DNA from: CAYMEK01 sp964389305
GTDB lineage: Bacteria; Spirochaetota; Spirochaetia; SZUA-6; DRHE01
Direction of reading: 5' to 3'
Length of the DNA stretch: 64,000 nucleotides
NCBI GenBank assembly: GCA_964389305.1
Contig: CAYMEK010000003.1
Coordinates: 51,316-115,315, forward strand
Below, in pieces: positions 62,253 through 64,000 of the stretch (the stretch's first letter is position 1; each line of letters opens with the position of its first letter). A program made the translations under genes and the position numbers. The notes beneath the pieces were generated by a model. The model worked only from the letters and a program-made list of their open reading frames with translations, was not told the origin of the DNA and ran no database searches.

Positions 62253-63336
62253 ACTATACTTTGGACCCCAACATTTGGGAATGGTAGGAAATTTCAGTAT
62301 AACCTTAAAGGTTCAAGGCGATCGGATATCAGAGGCTACCTCCAATCCGGGCTTTCTGCACAGGGGTTTCGAAAAACTCATGGAATTGAGAAAGTGGATA
62401 CAGAATTTCCCCATGGTATGCAGAATAAATGTGGTTGAGCCCGACTCAATGGAGATGGTCTATTCCATGGCAGTGGAAAGACTGGCAGGGATTGAAGTCC
62501 CTGAAAGAGCTCATTACGTAAGGAGCATTTATCTCGAGCTTTCCCGGGTTGCCTCCCATCTGTTTGGTCTGTGGGCTTATGCGAATATGCTTGGTTTTGA
62601 CACCGTTGCTCAGTGGGCTATGTACCATCGAGACCTAGTTCTAGATCTTTTTGAAGAGCTAACCGGAGGCAGGGTTTATCACATTTATATATGGCCTGGC
62701 GGCGTAAGGCGTGATTTCCCCCAAGGGTTTAAGGATAAGATTGTAAACACATTACATTCTATAGGCGGTTGTGTACCTGATTACGATGCGACGTTTTTCA
62801 ATAACCGTATCTTTTGTAAAAGGTCTAAAGGCATAGGAACAGTTACCAGGGAAGAAGCCAAAGAAATGGGAGCCACGGGGCAGGTCCTACGGGCGACCGG
62901 GATGAAATACGATATCCGGAAGGTGGAACCATATGCTGCTTACGACCGGGTACCCTGGGATGTTCCTATAAGAGAAGCGGGAGATGCCTATTCAAGGATA
63001 TGGGTTGTACGGGACGAGATGATCGAAAGCGTCCACATGATATTTAAACTGCTTGATGAAATGCCCCAGGGCGATGTTTATAACAAGGTGCCCAATCCGT
63101 TCAAGTGGAACATACCCAGCGGAGAGGCTTATGTGAGATGCGAGTCATCCCGTGGAGAGCTAGGGCTTTACCTGGTGAGCAATGGGGAAGATAAGCCTTA
63201 TCGGGTGCATTTCAGAACGCCATCCTATCCTCACGGTCTGACGGTGCTGGAAAAAGCATTAATAGGTGCAAGTATAGCCGATGTAGGAAACATCATGATA
63301 AGCCTGTACGTGGTGGCCCCGGAGATAGATAGATAA
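62239..63336 (+). CDS. NuoD/MbhL-like large subunit lacking Ni-Fe cysteines (MbxL)
   Basis: The 365-residue protein has the NuoD/hydrogenase large-subunit fold ('FGPQHLGMVGNFSITLKVQG', 'GIEVPERAHYVRSIYLELSR'). At the first metal motif (CGIC in hydrogenases) it reads Cys61-Arg-Ile-Asn64; at the C-terminal DPCxxC site it reads 'ISLYVVAPEIDR' without cysteine. Three of four Ni-Fe ligands are therefore gone and it cannot be a normal hydrogenase. ATG 62239 is preferred over TTG 62218 by start-codon type. This is the MbxL/Ehr pattern; Mbx of Thermococcales reduces sulfane sulfur. Confidence 0.9.
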   Translation: MRELELYFGPQHLGMVGNFSITLKVQGDRISEATSNPGFLHRGFEKLMELRKWIQNFPMVCRINVVEPDSMEMVYSMAVERLAGIEVPERAHYVRSIYLELSRVASHLFGLWAYANMLGFDTVAQWAMYHRDLVLDLFEELTGGRVYHIYIWPGGVRRDFPQGFKDKIVNTLHSIGGCVPDYDATFFNNRIFCKRSKGIGTVTREEAKEMGATGQVLRATGMKYDIRKVEPYAAYDRVPWDVPIREAGDAYSRIWVVRDEMIESVHMIFKLLDEMPQGDVYNKVPNPFKWNIPSGEAYVRCESSRGELGLYLVSNGEDKPYRVHFRTPSYPHGLTVLEKALIGASIADVGNIMISLYVVAPEIDR

Positions 63337-63368
63337 TAGATGAGTGATCACTGAAAAGGATTTAGATT

Positions 63369-64000
63369 ATGGCTAAACGAAGTCTCTTAAGCCCGTTTAA
63401 AGCTACAAGGTATCTTTTCAAAAAGCCGAAGACGTTAAGATATCCTTTTGTGCTCAAAGAACCCGCAACCAGATACAGGGGCTTTCATCTCAATGATTGG
63501 GATAAGTGCACGGGGTGTGGGAACTGCTCTGATATATGCCCCAATGAAGCGATAACCATGGTTGAAATACCTGAGTTAAAACCTGAACCCGGTAAAAAAA
63601 ACGAGCGGCCTAAACTGGATTATGGTAGGTGCTGCTTTTGCGGTTTGTGTGTGGATATTTGCCCTCCCGGTTCTTTAAGGCTTTCCAGGGATTATTTTCA
63701 TATCCACTTTGACACCGATACCTTTATTTTCTTTCCCCATGACGAACAAACGGATAAAGAGAAATTTCTCTCTCCTGAGAAATATTCGGTGCTGAAGGCA
63801 AGCCTTTCTCACCGTAGACAGGATTATGAGGGATTTGTTTCCGATCTCAAGTATTCTCTATTTGAACCTGAGCGCGTGCCTATGCCCGAAGTGGCAGCTG
63901 ATGAAAGGAAACTGTCCTTTATCGAACAGGTCATAGGATACAGCAATGAAGAGGCTAAAAGAGAAGCTTCCCGATGCCTGGAGTGCAAATTATGTGAAGA
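63369..64000 (+). CDS. NuoI/MbxN-like ferredoxin fused to a GltD-type domain (cut by window end)
   Basis: The visible 210 residues start at ATG 63369. A two-cluster ferredoxin domain follows ('CTGCGNCSDICP', then 'CCFCGLCVDICPPG'), as in NuoI/MbhN. From about residue 190 the sequence reads 'SNEEAKREASRCLECKLCEE', the N-terminal Fe-S motif of GltD/NfnB-type pyridine-nucleotide flavoproteins ('EAxxEAxRCLxCxxC'). The gene therefore probably continues as a flavin/NAD(P) enzyme that would give the complex its electron partner. Confidence 0.8.
   Translation, partial: MAKRSLLSPFKATRYLFKKPKTLRYPFVLKEPATRYRGFHLNDWDKCTGCGNCSDICPNEAITMVEIPELKPEPGKKNERPKLDYGRCCFCGLCVDICPPGSLRLSRDYFHIHFDTDTFIFFPHDEQTDKEKFLSPEKYSVLKASLSHRRQDYEGFVSDLKYSLFEPERVPMPEVAADERKLSFIEQVIGYSNEEAKREASRCLECKLCE

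Noticed and set aside
62239..63336. Annotation of the large subunit as a NiFe hydrogenase
   Set aside because: Three of the four Ni-Fe cysteine ligands are absent, so only a hydrogenase-related oxidoreductase is supported.
1..64000. CRISPR arrays, tRNA or rRNA genes
   Set aside because: No regularly spaced repeats, cloverleaf-like sequences or rRNA motifs were seen.

Overview
Organism. The window looks like a GC-rich, double-membraned anaerobe with acetogenic or CO-using metabolism. A TolC-type outer-membrane channel fragment implies a diderm envelope. The three sugar-binding proteins carry short signal peptides followed by an FATGE/AGGQEE-type linker, a style common in Spirochaetota, so an acetogenic spirochaete is my best guess (moderate confidence, no rRNA or marker genes here). 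No tRNA, rRNA or CRISPR array was seen.

Layout. 1-6.2 kb: TolC-like fragment, MATE exporter, an amtB-glnK ammonium operon behind a textbook sigma-54 promoter, a TSUP exporter, a small unknown protein and an Rrf2 regulator. 6.3-19.9 kb: a carbohydrate locus around a LacI regulator and a perfect operator palindrome. On one side lie an ABC importer and a GH31 alpha-glycosidase; on the other lie two dehydrogenases, an FGGY kinase, a tungsten-type aldehyde:ferredoxin oxidoreductase and a MoaD-like protein. 20-25 kb: a DeoR-regulated ribose/xylose-type ABC importer. 25-33 kb: an SDR, a methyltransferase, another ribose-type importer with two different permeases, and a second SDR. 33.3-34.2 kb: a lipoprotein.

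34.2-52.9 kb: the carbonyl branch of the Wood-Ljungdahl pathway. An apparently continuous 16-kb minus-strand operon runs cooS-cooF-thioredoxin-like ferredoxin-PAS-SpoIIE phosphatase-nuoE-nuoF-2Fe2S/4Fe4S subunit-acsB-acsC-acsV-cooC-acsD-acsE. It embeds an NAD-linked HydBC-type diaphorase with no hydrogenase catalytic subunit, suggesting an NAD(H)/ferredoxin unit serving CODH/ACS or a distant formate dehydrogenase. Upstream are a second cooC, fdhD and mobA.

53.0-64 kb: a graveyard of transposase remnants (ISAs1-like, IS4/IS1634-like, ISKra4) marks an abrupt change to AT-rich sequence. There a 13-gene plus-strand operon encodes an Mrp antiporter fused to a complex-I-like module in the gene order of the Mbx/MBS complexes of Thermococcales and Thermotoga. 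The NuoD/MbhL-like subunit has lost the Ni-Fe cysteines, so it is not a hydrogenase. The last gene, cut by the window end, joins a NuoI-like ferredoxin to the start of a GltD-like domain. The simplest reading is that a horizontally acquired ion-pumping ferredoxin:NAD(P) or related oxidoreductase sits next to, and may conserve energy for, the acetyl-CoA pathway.
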